Source: Streptosporangium sandarakinum (GTDB lineage Bacteria > Actinomycetota > Actinomycetes > Streptosporangiales > Streptosporangiaceae). Taken from it: a stretch of DNA of 64,000 bases. This document shows, piece after piece, positions 54,263 to 62,681 of this stretch. Both the position numbers and the translations under genes were made by a program. The stretch lies in contig NZ_JACCCO010000003.1 in the NCBI RefSeq assembly GCF_013409935.1, forward strand, positions 744,001-808,000, given 5' to 3'. How positions within the stretch are numbered: position 1 is the first letter of the stretch; each line of letters opens with the position of its first letter. Below the pieces are notes generated by a model. It saw nothing but the letters and a program-made list of their open reading frames with translations, had not been told where the DNA came from and searched no databases.

Positions 54263-55186
54263 TCATCCGAGAACGGGCGGCCCGTCCCCGGGCGGCCCGT
54301 CGAGGTGGCGGAACGCCTCGTGCGCGGAGCGGACGCTGTCGCGCAGCGCCCGCTCCAGCCGCCCGGCGTCCCCGGCCAGCCGGTCGATCTCCGGTACGGC
54401 CGCCGAGTCGGCGCCGGTCTCGGCCAGGAGCTCCTCGTAGCGGGGGAGGCGCTCCCGCAGCAGCTCGATCTGCTCGTGGGCGCGCAGCGCCCGCTCGGCC
54501 TCGGTCACATGGCGGGCGTAACGTTCCAGGGCCTCGACGCGGGCGACGACGGCGGCCTCGCTGGCGGACAGCGCCCGCTCCAGCGGCGCCATGGCGGCGG
54601 CCACCTCCGGGGTGCCGCCGCCGTACAGCAGGTCGCGGTGCTCGCCGCGCAGCGCCGACAGCTTGGCCAGCAGCCGGGCGATCTGCCACTCCTCGGCGGG
54701 CAGCATCACCGAGTTGCGCACGTCGTCGAGCATGCCCAGGGCGTTGACCCGCGAGCGCATGACGGTGTCGACGGCCTGCCCGGTCCGCTCCAGCAGCGGC
54801 CCGGCGGCGTCGTCGAAGTCCTCGGGCAGGAGGTAGCGGCCCTCGTACCAGTGGGCGTGCCGGGCGATCTCGTGGTCGTCGGCGTCGTCATCCTCCTCGC
54901 CGCCCTCGGGGAACTGCTGGGAGGCGAGCGTGCCGATCAGCGCCACGAAGGCGAGCATCCCGATCAGGAAGAAGGGGAGCCGCCCGATGTTCATGGCGAG
55001 CAGGCCCAGCAGGACGCCCGACAGGACGACGACGCGGACCTTGGGCGCGCGGGCCTTGCGTTCCTCGCGGGCCGGTACGGGGGCGGGCTGCCAGCCGGCC
55101 CTGACCCGGGACAGCAGCCGGGCGTTCCGGCGGAACAGCTCGGCCACCTCCGCCGGCACCTCCGGGTCGACCGTCACCCGCTGCAC
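54263..55186 (-). CDS. Membrane protein with C-terminal coiled coil, paralogue A
   Basis: A 307-residue protein: a cytoplasmic N-terminus (VTVDPEVPAEVAELFRRNAR), two adjacent membrane helices (about 52-87, VVVLSGVLLGLLAMNIGRLP...), an acidic linker (EGGEEDDDADD) and a long helical C-terminal half. The latter contains NSVMLPAEEWQIARLLAKLS and AMAPLERALSASEAAVVARV, with heptad-like spacing. It is clearly paralogous to the product of the next gene upstream (55247-56119), sharing order and several near-identical stretches. No family name recognised. A scaffold or sensor role at the membrane is only a guess. Confidence 0.82.
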   Translation of the reverse strand: MQRVTVDPEVPAEVAELFRRNARLLSRVRAGWQPAPVPAREERKARAPKVRVVVLSGVLLGLLAMNIGRLPFFLIGMLAFVALIGTLASQQFPEGGEEDDDADDHEIARHAHWYEGRYLLPEDFDDAAGPLLERTGQAVDTVMRSRVNALGMLDDVRNSVMLPAEEWQIARLLAKLSALRGEHRDLLYGGGTPEVAAAMAPLERALSASEAAVVARVEALERYARHVTEAERALRAHEQIELLRERLPRYEELLAETGADSAAVPEIDRLAGDAGRLERALRDSVRSAHEAFRHLDGPPGDGPPVLG

Positions 55187-55246
55187 GGGCTCACTCCCTT
55201 CGCACGGTGGGGATCGTCTCGTCCGCCTCGGCCGCCGGGACGCCGG

Positions 55247-56119
55247 TCAGCCTTCGAGATACCGGAACGCCTCGTGGGCGGAGCGGACGCTGTCGCGCAG
55301 CGCCTGCTGCAGCCGGGCGGCGTCCTCGCTCAGGGTGCCGATCTCCGGCGCGGAGAAGCGGGCGGCGCCCGTCTCCGCGACGAGCTGCTCGTACTCCGGC
55401 AGGTGGGCGAGCAGGGCCTCGATCTGCCCCCGCGACGCCAGCGCGCGGTCGGCCCGCGCCACGTGGCGGGCGTAGCGCTCCAGGGCCTCGACGCGGGCGA
55501 CGACGGCGGCCTCGCTGGCGGCCAGCGCCCGCTCCAGCGGCGCCATGGCGGCGGCCACCTCCGGCGTCCGGCCGCCGCGGGCCAGGTGGCGGTGCCTGGC
55601 CCGCAGGGCCGACAGCTTGGTCAGCAGCCGGGCGATCTCCCATTCCTCGGCGGGCAGCATCACCGAGTTGCGCACGCTGTCGAGCATGCCCATGGCGTTG
55701 ACCCGCGAGCCCATGATGCGGTCGATCGCCTGCTGCACCCGGCCGAGCAGGGCCCGCGAGGGGACGTCGAAGTCCTCCAGGACCAGGAATCGGCCCTGGT
55801 ACAGCCGCGAGTGCCGGTACAGCACGCGCTCCACCGAGTCGGCCGGCAGGGGCTTCCTGGCGAGGTGGACGCAGGCGAGGACCATCAGGTAGACGGTGCA
55901 GAGGGTGGCCAGGAACAGCCCGGTCGCGCCGGTGAGCAGCGTGACGAGGACCGTCAGGACCGTCAGCGCCCCGAGGGGGATCAGGGCGGCGACGGGGACG
56001 CGCGGACCGCTCGGCTCGGGGTTCCAGCCGGTCCGGTAGCGGGAGAGCAGCGGGCCGTTCCGCCGCATGAGGTCGGCGACGTCCGCGGGTACCTCCGGAT
56101 CGACCACCACACGCAGCAC
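55247..56119 (-). CDS. Membrane protein with C-terminal coiled coil, paralogue B
   Basis: A 290-residue sister of the downstream gene. It begins LRVVVDPEVPADVADLMRRN and has two membrane helices (about 45-87). It shares NSVMLPAEEWEIARLLTKLS, AMAPLERALAASEAAVVARV and RDSVRSAHEAFRYLEG with paralogue A, but lacks its acidic linker. The roughly 85-base DNA segment coding for the AAAMAPLERAL...ALERY region differs at only two positions between the copies, while the N-terminal halves have diverged. That pattern suggests recent gene conversion. The two genes are 60 bases apart and surely co-transcribed. Function unknown. Confidence 0.82.
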   Translation of the reverse strand: MLRVVVDPEVPADVADLMRRNGPLLSRYRTGWNPEPSGPRVPVAALIPLGALTVLTVLVTLLTGATGLFLATLCTVYLMVLACVHLARKPLPADSVERVLYRHSRLYQGRFLVLEDFDVPSRALLGRVQQAIDRIMGSRVNAMGMLDSVRNSVMLPAEEWEIARLLTKLSALRARHRHLARGGRTPEVAAAMAPLERALAASEAAVVARVEALERYARHVARADRALASRGQIEALLAHLPEYEQLVAETGAARFSAPEIGTLSEDAARLQQALRDSVRSAHEAFRYLEG

Positions 56120-56312
56120 AGGCTCGCCCCTTTCGCGATGGTCAAAAGAGCATAAGCGATGAGTGGATTCTGGGTTATGTACCGATGCTGCCTCCTGCCG
56201 ATCTCCGGCGCGTACCGGAAACGCGGGGAACCCGGAAGGAGAACCGCGGCGGGACGGCAGGAACGGCAGGTCCGAAGCGGGTGATCGGCGGCGGGAACGG
56301 CCGGGAGAACGA

Positions 56313-56345
56313 AGAGATCCCCGGGTCGGGGACCCGGGGATCTCT
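56313..56345 (-). terminator. Terminator of the tRNA array
   Basis: AGAGATCCCCGGGTC and its exact complement (56331-56345) enclose GGG, a 15-base perfect stem just beyond the tRNA-Val 3' end on the minus strand. TTCG follows the stem in the direction of transcription. Confidence 0.85.
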
Positions 56346-56350
56346 GTCGG

Positions 56351-56422
56351 TGGACGATACTGGGATTGAACCAGTGACCTCTTCCGTGTCAGGGAAGCGC
56401 TCTCCCGCTGAGCTAATCGTCC
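56351..56422 (-). tRNA. tRNA-Val (GAC)
   Basis: The minus strand folds as a cloverleaf: acceptor GGACGAT/ATCGTCC with discriminator A, D-arm TAGCTCAGC...GAGC, anticodon loop CTGACAC (GAC) and T-arm with GGTTCAATCC. 72 bases, CCA not encoded. Last gene of the array. Confidence 0.95.
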
Positions 56423-56434
56423 TCGGAAAACCAG

Positions 56435-56506
56435 AGCGGAAGACGGGATTCGAACCCGCGACCCTCACCTTGGCAAGGTGATGCTCTACCACTGAGCCAC
56501 TTCCGC
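56435..56506 (-). tRNA. tRNA-Gly (GCC), copy 1
   Basis: Acceptor GCGGAAG/CTTCCGC, discriminator T, D-arm GTGGCTCAGTGGTAGAGC, anticodon GCC in CTTGCCAAG, T-loop GGTTCGAATCC. 72 bases, CCA not encoded. Identical to the second copy at 56676. Confidence 0.96.
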
Positions 56507-56580
56507 GTGCTCCCCGGCTTGCGGGCCGGGACACATGCGCTACTTTACCGGATCCTCGCGGGTCCGGCGTCCGCGCGCCG

Positions 56581-56651
56581 AGGTGGAGACGGGATTTGAA
56601 CCCGTGTACACGGCTTTGCAGGCCGTTGCCTCGCCTCTCGGCCACTCCACC
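56581..56651 (-). tRNA. tRNA-Cys (GCA)
   Basis: Acceptor GGTGGAG/CTCCACC with discriminator T, D-arm GTGGCCGAGAGGCGAGGC, anticodon GCA in CCTGCAAAG, T-arm GGTTCAAATCC. 71 bases, CCA not encoded. Confidence 0.95.
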
Positions 56652-56675
56652 AGTCAGACCCCTGAGGGTCTGCCG

Positions 56676-56747
56676 AGCGGAAGACGGGATTCGAACCCGC
56701 GACCCTCACCTTGGCAAGGTGATGCTCTACCACTGAGCCACTTCCGC
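56676..56747 (-). tRNA. tRNA-Gly (GCC), copy 2
   Basis: Identical in sequence to the copy at 56435-56506, including the flanking CGTGCTCCCCGGC on its 5' side. This indicates a recent duplication. It is the first gene of the Gly-Cys-Gly-Val array. Confidence 0.96.
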
Positions 56748-56910
56748 GTGCTCCCCGGCCTGTCGTCCGGGGCACGAGAAAACTCTAGCGCCTCCGGAGC
56801 GTGCTTGCGCGCAACCGGGGGACAACCAGGCGATGATCGGGGGGCGGAGCGCGGATTTCCGGGTGGCTCCCGGCCGGACCCGGGGCGCCCCGGGCCCTGT
56901 CGCGCGGCCC

Positions 56911-58866
56911 TCAGCCGGGCACCACCGTGACGTCCTCCGCCCGGACGAACATGACCCGGTGGCCGAACTGGATCTGGTGGTAGCGCGTCCGGCCCGCGAT
57001 GACGCGGTGGGACGCCGGGGAGAAGCCGCCCGTGTGGAGGTAGGAGGCGCGGCGGGTCAGGCCGAGGCTGTAGAACTGCCCGGCCGGGAGGGTGTACTGC
57101 AGGGGGGCCGGCTGCTGCACCGGTATGCCCGGCGGGTAGGCCGACGCCTCCGGGTAGGCCCTGCCGTACACCTTGACGGAGGCGAGGCCGGGGCGGGGCG
57201 TCACCAGGGGGCCGGAGGCGGGCACGGACCTGCGGGCCCCCGCCGGGTCGTAGAACCAGGCCCGCTGCCCGAGGTACCAGATCGCGGTCCAGTCGCCGCG
57301 GCGGCCGGCGAAGGCGTAACGCTGGCCGGTGGAGGCCCGTCCCGCGTGGTCGTACACGCTGTAGGTGGACGCGCCGGTGGGGTGCTTGCCGATGTCGCGG
57401 ACCAGCGGCGAGGCGGGGGAGGGGCGGACGTGCAGCCAGACCGTTCCGGACCCGCGGCGGCACCGGCCCGACTTGGCGCAGCCGCTGAAGAAGGACGTGT
57501 TGGCGGCGTAGTCGGGCTTGATCATCACGGAGCGCGCCGAGTTCGCCGGGCGCGCCCCGGCCGCCGCCGAGACGAGGGAGACCTCCCGGCCGCGGACACC
57601 GGTCAGCGGGCTGCCGAGCAGCGTGAAGTAGTGGTCCCAGTCCCAGTAGGGGCCGGGGTCCTCGTGCATGCCCTGCACCGTCGCCGGGGTGGCGCCGGGC
57701 ACGTTGTCGTGGCCGAGGATGTGCGCCCGGTCTAAGGGGACGTCGTACTTGCGGGCGAGGTAGCGGACCAGGCGGGCCGAGGCCCGGTACATCGCCTCGG
57801 TGTACCAGGCGCCCCCCCTGGCGAGGTAGCCCTCGTGCTCCAGGCCGATGGAGCGGGAGTTGAAGTACCAGTTGCCCGCGTGCCAGCCGACGTCGTCGGC
57901 CCGCAGGTGCTGGGCGATGTGGCCGTCGCTGGAGCGCAGGGTGAAGTGCCAGCTCACGTAGGTGGGGTCCTTGACCAGCCGGGTCATGACGTCGTAGGGC
58001 GACTCCCCGTCGTGGATGACGATGTAGTCGATCGGGCGGGTCCCCGGGTAGCGGTCGTGGTTGCCGTGGCCGCCCTTCCTCAGCCGCCGGTAGGCGGCCG
58101 GGAGCCACTCGCAGGCCAGGGCGGGCGGGCAGTCGGGGGCGGTGGACGCCGGGGCGGCGGGCAGTCCGGTCTCCCCGGGCCCCCGCTCCGGCGTCGCGGC
58201 GGGGTCGGCGGGCAGGACCACCCGCTCGCCGTCGTCGGTCACCCGCGCGGCGCCGGAACGGATCGTCGCGTACACCTCGTCGGCGAACGCCGCGGCGGTC
58301 CCGGCGTCCGTGGCGCCGGAGTAGCGGGCCACCGCGCCGTACCAGCCCGCCGGGTCCGCCCCGGGCCGCCCGCCGGCGCGCCGCTGGTGGTCGGCCAGCA
58401 GCGCGGCGCCGCCCAGGATGTTGGCCGAGGGGTCCCGGCGGAGCTCGGCGGGGGCGAGGCCGGTCAACTCCGCGGCCCGGTGCAGGGTGTCGGCGGGCGG
58501 TACGGCCCGCGGCGCGGCGGCCCGCTCGTCCCCGACGGACTCCCGGGCCGCGTCTCCGGACGGGTGCGCCGTGTCCCCGGCGTCCCCGGCCGGTTGCGTG
58601 GCGGCCGCGGCCGCCATGGCGCCCGCGGAGGGGTCGACCAGGTGCATCGGGCCGTAACCCGCCGACACGCTGGGCAGGCCGTCGTGGGCGTCCCACCGGG
58701 ATTCCAGGTAGGAGACCGCCAGCAGCACGCTCTCCGGCACGCCGTACCTCAGCGCGGCCCGGGCGAAGGCCGCCTGCCGGCCGGCCGGGGACGACGCTCC
58801 CGCCGGGGGCGGCGGGACCAGCAGGGTCAGGGCGGCAAGGACGGCGGGGCCCGTCAGACGGCGCAT
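56911..58866 (-). CDS. Secreted N-acetylmuramoyl-L-alanine amidase with lytic-transglycosylase-like N-terminus
   Basis: A 651-residue exported protein; the signal peptide is about residues 1-25 (LTGPAVLAALTLLVPPPPAG). Residues 30-190 resemble a lysozyme/transglycosylase-like helical domain (ALRYGVPESVLLAVSYLESR, GYGPMHLVD). Residues 270-410 are an Amidase_2/PGRP domain with zinc-ligand candidates in IDYIVIHDGESPYDV, SRSIGLEHEGYL and RAHILGHDNVPG. The C-terminal 230 residues are beta-rich SH3-like wall-binding segments. It should cleave the bond between muramic acid and the stem peptide. The ATG at 58866 has GGAGG-type sequence just upstream (minus strand AGGAACACC). Confidence 0.88.
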   Translation of the reverse strand: MRRLTGPAVLAALTLLVPPPPAGASSPAGRQAAFARAALRYGVPESVLLAVSYLESRWDAHDGLPSVSAGYGPMHLVDPSAGAMAAAAATQPAGDAGDTAHPSGDAARESVGDERAAAPRAVPPADTLHRAAELTGLAPAELRRDPSANILGGAALLADHQRRAGGRPGADPAGWYGAVARYSGATDAGTAAAFADEVYATIRSGAARVTDDGERVVLPADPAATPERGPGETGLPAAPASTAPDCPPALACEWLPAAYRRLRKGGHGNHDRYPGTRPIDYIVIHDGESPYDVMTRLVKDPTYVSWHFTLRSSDGHIAQHLRADDVGWHAGNWYFNSRSIGLEHEGYLARGGAWYTEAMYRASARLVRYLARKYDVPLDRAHILGHDNVPGATPATVQGMHEDPGPYWDWDHYFTLLGSPLTGVRGREVSLVSAAAGARPANSARSVMIKPDYAANTSFFSGCAKSGRCRRGSGTVWLHVRPSPASPLVRDIGKHPTGASTYSVYDHAGRASTGQRYAFAGRRGDWTAIWYLGQRAWFYDPAGARRSVPASGPLVTPRPGLASVKVYGRAYPEASAYPPGIPVQQPAPLQYTLPAGQFYSLGLTRRASYLHTGGFSPASHRVIAGRTRYHQIQFGHRVMFVRAEDVTVVPG

Positions 58867-59017
58867 GGTGTTCCTCCGGCCAGTTGGCTACCCAGGGTTA
58901 TGAGAGACTACTCACCGTCCCAGGGTGCGGGCGCCGTACGGCTGAGGGCGGGATCTCTGCCCGAAACCGGGCAGGAAAATTGGTAATTGACGTTGATTAT
59001 GCGTATGGTCCTGCCCT

Positions 59018-59293
59018 GTGGCCGCGGCATGGCAGTCCCATGAGGAGCTGATTACCCACCTGGTCCGGACGAGCTCCCTCGGCCCGGGCGAGGCGGCGCG
59101 GGTCGTGGCGGACGTGCTGGCCTACTTCTCCGAGCCCGTCGAGGAGTTCGTCCGGCGCCGTCACGCCGAGCTCAAGGCCAAGGGGCTGGTCAACGACCAG
59201 ATCTTCCCCCGGATCGCCGCCGAGCTGCCCGCCCGGCGCGTCGCGGCACCCCAACTCACCCTGCGCCAGCTGCGCCGGATCGTCTACGGGTAA
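59018..59293 (+). CDS. Small conserved helical protein upstream of glmS
   Basis: A 91-residue protein with a GTG start. The sequence (QSHEELITHLVRTSSLGPGE, then AARVVADVLAYFSEPVEEFV, RRRHAELKAKGLVNDQIFPR) is all-helical and charged, with no signal peptide or membrane segment. It ends 11 bases before glmS, suggesting co-transcription. Its compact helical shape resembles small regulators or adaptor proteins. I do not recognise a family name. Linkage to amino-sugar supply is only positional. Confidence 0.75.
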   Translation: MAAAWQSHEELITHLVRTSSLGPGEAARVVADVLAYFSEPVEEFVRRRHAELKAKGLVNDQIFPRIAAELPARRVAAPQLTLRQLRRIVYG

Positions 59294-59304
59294 GGAGCGG
59301 ACAC

Positions 59305-61125
59305 ATGTGCGGGATCGTGGCCTACGTGGGGCCTAAGGACGCGGCGCCGATTCTGCTGGAGGGTCTCGCGCGGCTGGAGCACCGCGGCTACGACTCGGCC
59401 GGCCTGGTGGTCTCCAACAAGGGCCTGAAGATGCGCAAGGTCAAGGGCCGGGTGGGCGACCTGGCCGCCGTCGTGCCCGCGCGCTTCAAGGGGACCCTGG
59501 GCATCGGGCACACCCGCTGGGCCACCCACGGCGCGCCCAGCGACGCCAACGCCCACCCCCACCTGTCCACCGACGAGCGCGTCGCGGTCGTGCACAACGG
59601 CGTCATCGAGAACGCCGACGAGCTGCGCGCCAAACTGGAGGCGGACGGCGCGGTCTTCGTCTCCGAGACCGACACCGAGGTGCTGGCGCACCTGATCGCC
59701 CGCACCGTCGAGGAGTCCGACTCGCTGGAGGAGGCGGTCCGCACCGCGCTCAAGCGGATCGTCGGCACCTACGGCATCGCGGTGATCGACGCCCGGCGGC
59801 CCGGCGAGGTGGTCGTGGCGCGCAACGGCAGCCCGATCGTGCTGGGCATCGGCGAGAAGGAGATGTTCGCCGCCTCCGACGTCGCGGCCCTGGTCCGCTA
59901 CACCCGCCAGGTGGTCCACCTGGAGGACGGCGAGCTCGCGGTGCTGCGGGCCGACGGCTTCACCACGTTCGGCGGCGACGCGCGGGAGACCGCCAAGGAG
60001 CCGCTGACCGTCGACTGGGAGGCCGGCCACTACGACACCGGCGGCTACGAGCACTACCTGCTCAAGGAGATCTCCGAGCAGCCCGAGACGGTGGCCCGCA
60101 CGCTGCGCGGCCGCCTCGACGACCGCTTCCACATCGCCCACCTGGGCGGCCTCAACATGGACGCGCGGGAGAGCCGGTCGTTCCGCCGCGTGAAGATCAT
60201 CGGCTGCGGGTCCGCCTACTACTCCGGCCAGATCGGCGCCCAGCTCATCGAGGAGCTGGCGCGCATCCCGGCCGACGCCGAGCCGGCCAGCGAGTTCCGC
60301 TACCGCAGCCCCGTGGTGGAGCCCGACACCCTGTACGTGGCGATCAGCCAGTCGGGGGAGACCTACGACACCCTCGCCGCCGTCCAGGAGCTCAAGCGCA
60401 AGGGCGGGCGGGTGCTCGGCATCGTCAACACCGTGGGCAGCGCGATCGCCCGCGAGTGCGACGGCGGCGTGTACCTGCACGCGGGTCCCGAGGTGTCGGT
60501 GGCCAGCACCAAGGCGTTCACCTCGACCGCCGTGGCGTTCGCGCTGCTCGCGCTGCACCTGGGCCGGGTGCGCGACCTGTCCCCGGCCGACGGCCGCCGC
60601 ATCTGCGAGGGCCTGCGCCGGCTGCCCCGCCAGATCGAGGAGATCCTCGCGCTGGAACCGCAGATCAAGGAGCTGGCGGACAAGTACGCCGACGCGGCGA
60701 GCATGATGTTCGTGGGCCGGGTCCGCGGCTACCCGGTGGCCCGCGAGGGCGCGCAGAAGCTCAAGGAGATCTCCTACGTGCACGCCGAGGCCTACCCGGC
60801 CAGCGAGCTCAAGCACGGGCCGCTGGCGCTGATCGGCCCGGAGACGCCGACCGTGGCGATCGTCCCCGACGACGAGCTGCTGGACAAGAACCTCACCACG
60901 CTGGGCGAGATCCGGGCGCGCGGCGGCCGGGTGCTCATGGTCGGGCACCGTACGGCCGACCCGAAGCTGGCCGACGACTGCGTGGTGGTGCCCAGGAACG
61001 AGATCGAGCTGGACCCGATCCTGCTGACGATCCCGCTCCAGCTGCTGGCCTACCACGCCGCCGTGGCGCTGGGCCGCGACGTCGACAAGCCCCGCAACCT
61101 CGCCAAGAGCGTCACCGTGGAGTGA
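59305..61125 (+). CDS. glmS: Glutamine-fructose-6-phosphate aminotransferase (isomerising)
   Basis: A 606-residue enzyme of normal length. Cys2 in MCGIVAYVGPKDAAPILLEG is the glutaminase nucleophile after Met removal. HTRWATHGAPSDANAHPH and VVHNGVIENADELRAK complete the N-terminal amidotransferase domain. The two SIS isomerase domains carry CGSAYYSGQIGAQLIEELAR, ISQSGETYDTLAAVQELKRK and KHGPLALIGPETPTVAIVPD, with the C-terminal KPRNLAKSVTVE signature. It makes glucosamine-6-phosphate for cell-wall precursors and mycothiol. AAGGAG lies eight bases upstream of the ATG. No glmS ribozyme is visible in the short upstream gap. Confidence 0.97.
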   Translation: MCGIVAYVGPKDAAPILLEGLARLEHRGYDSAGLVVSNKGLKMRKVKGRVGDLAAVVPARFKGTLGIGHTRWATHGAPSDANAHPHLSTDERVAVVHNGVIENADELRAKLEADGAVFVSETDTEVLAHLIARTVEESDSLEEAVRTALKRIVGTYGIAVIDARRPGEVVVARNGSPIVLGIGEKEMFAASDVAALVRYTRQVVHLEDGELAVLRADGFTTFGGDARETAKEPLTVDWEAGHYDTGGYEHYLLKEISEQPETVARTLRGRLDDRFHIAHLGGLNMDARESRSFRRVKIIGCGSAYYSGQIGAQLIEELARIPADAEPASEFRYRSPVVEPDTLYVAISQSGETYDTLAAVQELKRKGGRVLGIVNTVGSAIARECDGGVYLHAGPEVSVASTKAFTSTAVAFALLALHLGRVRDLSPADGRRICEGLRRLPRQIEEILALEPQIKELADKYADAASMMFVGRVRGYPVAREGAQKLKEISYVHAEAYPASELKHGPLALIGPETPTVAIVPDDELLDKNLTTLGEIRARGGRVLMVGHRTADPKLADDCVVVPRNEIELDPILLTIPLQLLAYHAAVALGRDVDKPRNLAKSVTVE

Positions 61126-61158
61126 CCCCGCCGTTCCTCCTCCCGGCAACCCCACCAT

Positions 61159-61188
61159 ATGTCACAGAAAGTGACATAGGTGTAACCT
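61159..61188 (+). promoter_or_regulatory. Operator-like dyads upstream of the TctC-like lipoprotein gene
   Basis: ATGTCAC-AGAAA-GTGACAT (61159-61177) is a perfect 7-base dyad, followed at once by AGGT-GTA-ACCT (61178-61188). They sit 34-60 bases before the GTG at 61222, where a promoter is expected, and may bind the regulator of the lipoprotein gene. Confidence 0.55.
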
Positions 61189-61221
61189 GAGGTATCGGGG
61201 GTCTCGGGGGGAGGGCGCGTC

Positions 61222-62286
61222 GTGCACCGAAGGCGGTTCTTCTCGTTCGCCGTCGGGCTCGCCGTCCTCGGCGGCTGCGGCGGCTGCGGCGGCCCCGACC
61301 GGCCGTTCACCGGCGGGCTGACCCTCATCGTGCCCGCGGGCCGCGGGCACGACTGGGACCCCCTCGCCCGCGGCATGGCCGCGGTCGTGGACGAGGAGGG
61401 GCTGGCGCGGGCGACCACGGTGGAGAACCACCCGGACGGCCCGGCGGGCGACGCCCTGGCGGCGCTCGCCGGGCCGCCGTCCCGGGAGCGGTCCGCCCGC
61501 GGGCCGTTCCCCCGCGAGCCGTTCTCCCGCGCCGGGAGGCTGCTCCTCGCCGGGATGCCCGCGGTGGCCGGGGCGGAGATCGCCGACACCGCCGCCGTGG
61601 CCGACTCCACCACCCCGCTGGCCCGGCTGGCCGGCGACTGGGCGGCCCTGGTCGTCCTGCCCGGCTCCCGCCTGCGCTCCTTCGAGGACCTCGCCGCGCT
61701 GCTGCGCCGCGACCCGGGCGGGCTGGTGATGGGCGGGCGCCTGGAGGGCGGCTCCGACCACGTGCTCTACGGCATGATCGCCAAATGCCTCGGGGTGGAC
61801 GCCCGGCTGCTGCAGTACGCCGGGTACCCCGGCACCGCCGACGCCGTCGAGGCGCTCCGTGACGGCCGGGTGGCCGCGATCCTGGGCTCGGCGCGCTCCT
61901 TCACGCGCGAGATCGCCGCGGGCCGCCTGCGGCCCCTGGTGGTCTCCTCCGCCGACCGGCTCCCCGGGATCGACGCGCCGACGCTGATGGAGATGGACGT
62001 CCGGCTGGAGTACACCGACTGGTGCGGGGTGTTCGGCCCGCGGGACATGAGCCCGGACGACCGGGACCGGGCCGTGGCCCTGTGCGACGCCCTCGACGCC
62101 TCGCCGCGCTGGCGGGCCATGTGCGAGGCCAGGGGCTGGAGCCGGGTCTACCTCAGCGGCGACGACTTCCGCCAGTGGCTGACCGGCGAGACCGACCGGG
62201 CCCGGGACGTGCTCCGTGATCTCGGTTTGCTGAAAGCCTTCGCCACAACCTGTTGGGGTAGTTGCGTCCGCCGCCACTACATGTAG
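61222..62286 (+). CDS. TctC/Bug-family solute-binding lipoprotein (orphan)
   Basis: A 354-residue protein with a GTG start and a lipoprotein signal, MHRRRFFSFAVGLAVLGGCG, whose RRR motif suggests Tat export and whose LGGC lipobox gives the membrane-anchored Cys. The mature part follows the tripartite tricarboxylate transporter (TctC) pattern: LTLIVPAGRGHDWDPLARGM, then FEDLAALLRRDPGGLVMGGR, GGSDHVLYGMIAKCLGVDAR and GYPGTADAVEALRDGRVAAI. No tctA or tctB membrane gene is adjacent. It would bind a carboxylate or similar small molecule outside the cell. The last residues run into the riboswitch region, so the C-terminus (after LLKAFATT) may be a recent extension. Confidence 0.85.
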   Translation: MHRRRFFSFAVGLAVLGGCGGCGGPDRPFTGGLTLIVPAGRGHDWDPLARGMAAVVDEEGLARATTVENHPDGPAGDALAALAGPPSRERSARGPFPREPFSRAGRLLLAGMPAVAGAEIADTAAVADSTTPLARLAGDWAALVVLPGSRLRSFEDLAALLRRDPGGLVMGGRLEGGSDHVLYGMIAKCLGVDARLLQYAGYPGTADAVEALRDGRVAAILGSARSFTREIAAGRLRPLVVSSADRLPGIDAPTLMEMDVRLEYTDWCGVFGPRDMSPDDRDRAVALCDALDASPRWRAMCEARGWSRVYLSGDDFRQWLTGETDRARDVLRDLGLLKAFATTCWGSCVRRHYM

Positions 62287-62297
62287 GATCCTCGTCG

Positions 62298-62472
62298 TTG
62301 CCGGCTCGCCTTCCTGTGAAGGCGAGGCAAGAGGGAACCCGGTGGGAATCCGGGGCTGCCCCGCAGCGGTGAACGGGAACGACCGCCGTCAGGTGAGCAC
62401 TGGGCCATGCCCGGGAAGCGACGGCCAGTAGGCATGTGCCAGGCGCCCGTGAGTCCGAAGACCTGCCGGCGA
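62298..62472 (+). promoter_or_regulatory. Cobalamin (B12) riboswitch
   Basis: Conserved B12-box elements are present in order: AAGAGGGAACCCGGTG...AATCCGGGGCTGCCCCGCAG..., then GTGAGTCCGAAGACCTGCC (62450-62468). The first part is the core that binds adenosylcobalamin; the last is the closing P1-side element. It lies upstream of nrdA. In Streptomyces the class I nrdABS operon is shut off by adenosylcobalamin through such a switch, leaving the B12-dependent class II enzyme to work. Exact ends are approximate. Confidence 0.93.
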
Positions 62473-62496
62473 CGGGGGAGGGGACCGGACCGGGTG

Positions 62497-62522
62497 CCGG
62501 GGGCCGCGCGAGGCGGCCCCGG
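62497..62522 (+). terminator. Hairpin after the riboswitch aptamer (expression platform candidate)
   Basis: CCGGGGGCCGC-GCGAG-GCGGCCCCGG forms a 10-pair stem with a single bulge, 25 bases after the aptamer. It could act as the terminator that is formed when adenosylcobalamin is bound. Confidence 0.5.
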
Positions 62523-62681
62523 GGCGCGCGGCGCGGCCGTCTCTCCCGCACAGATGTCCAGGGCCTCGAGGGCGGGCCCGCGGACGAGGCGGCCCGGCAT
62601 GCCCGCGGACCGTTCTCCGACGCGTGCCCTCACCCGGCGGGAGCCGTACAGGGAAGCACCGAGCACGCCAGGGAGAAGCAC

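Noticed and set aside
59018..59304. Possible glmS ribozyme upstream of glmS
   Set aside because: The upstream region is coding for a small protein ending 11 bases before glmS; no ribozyme core is visible.
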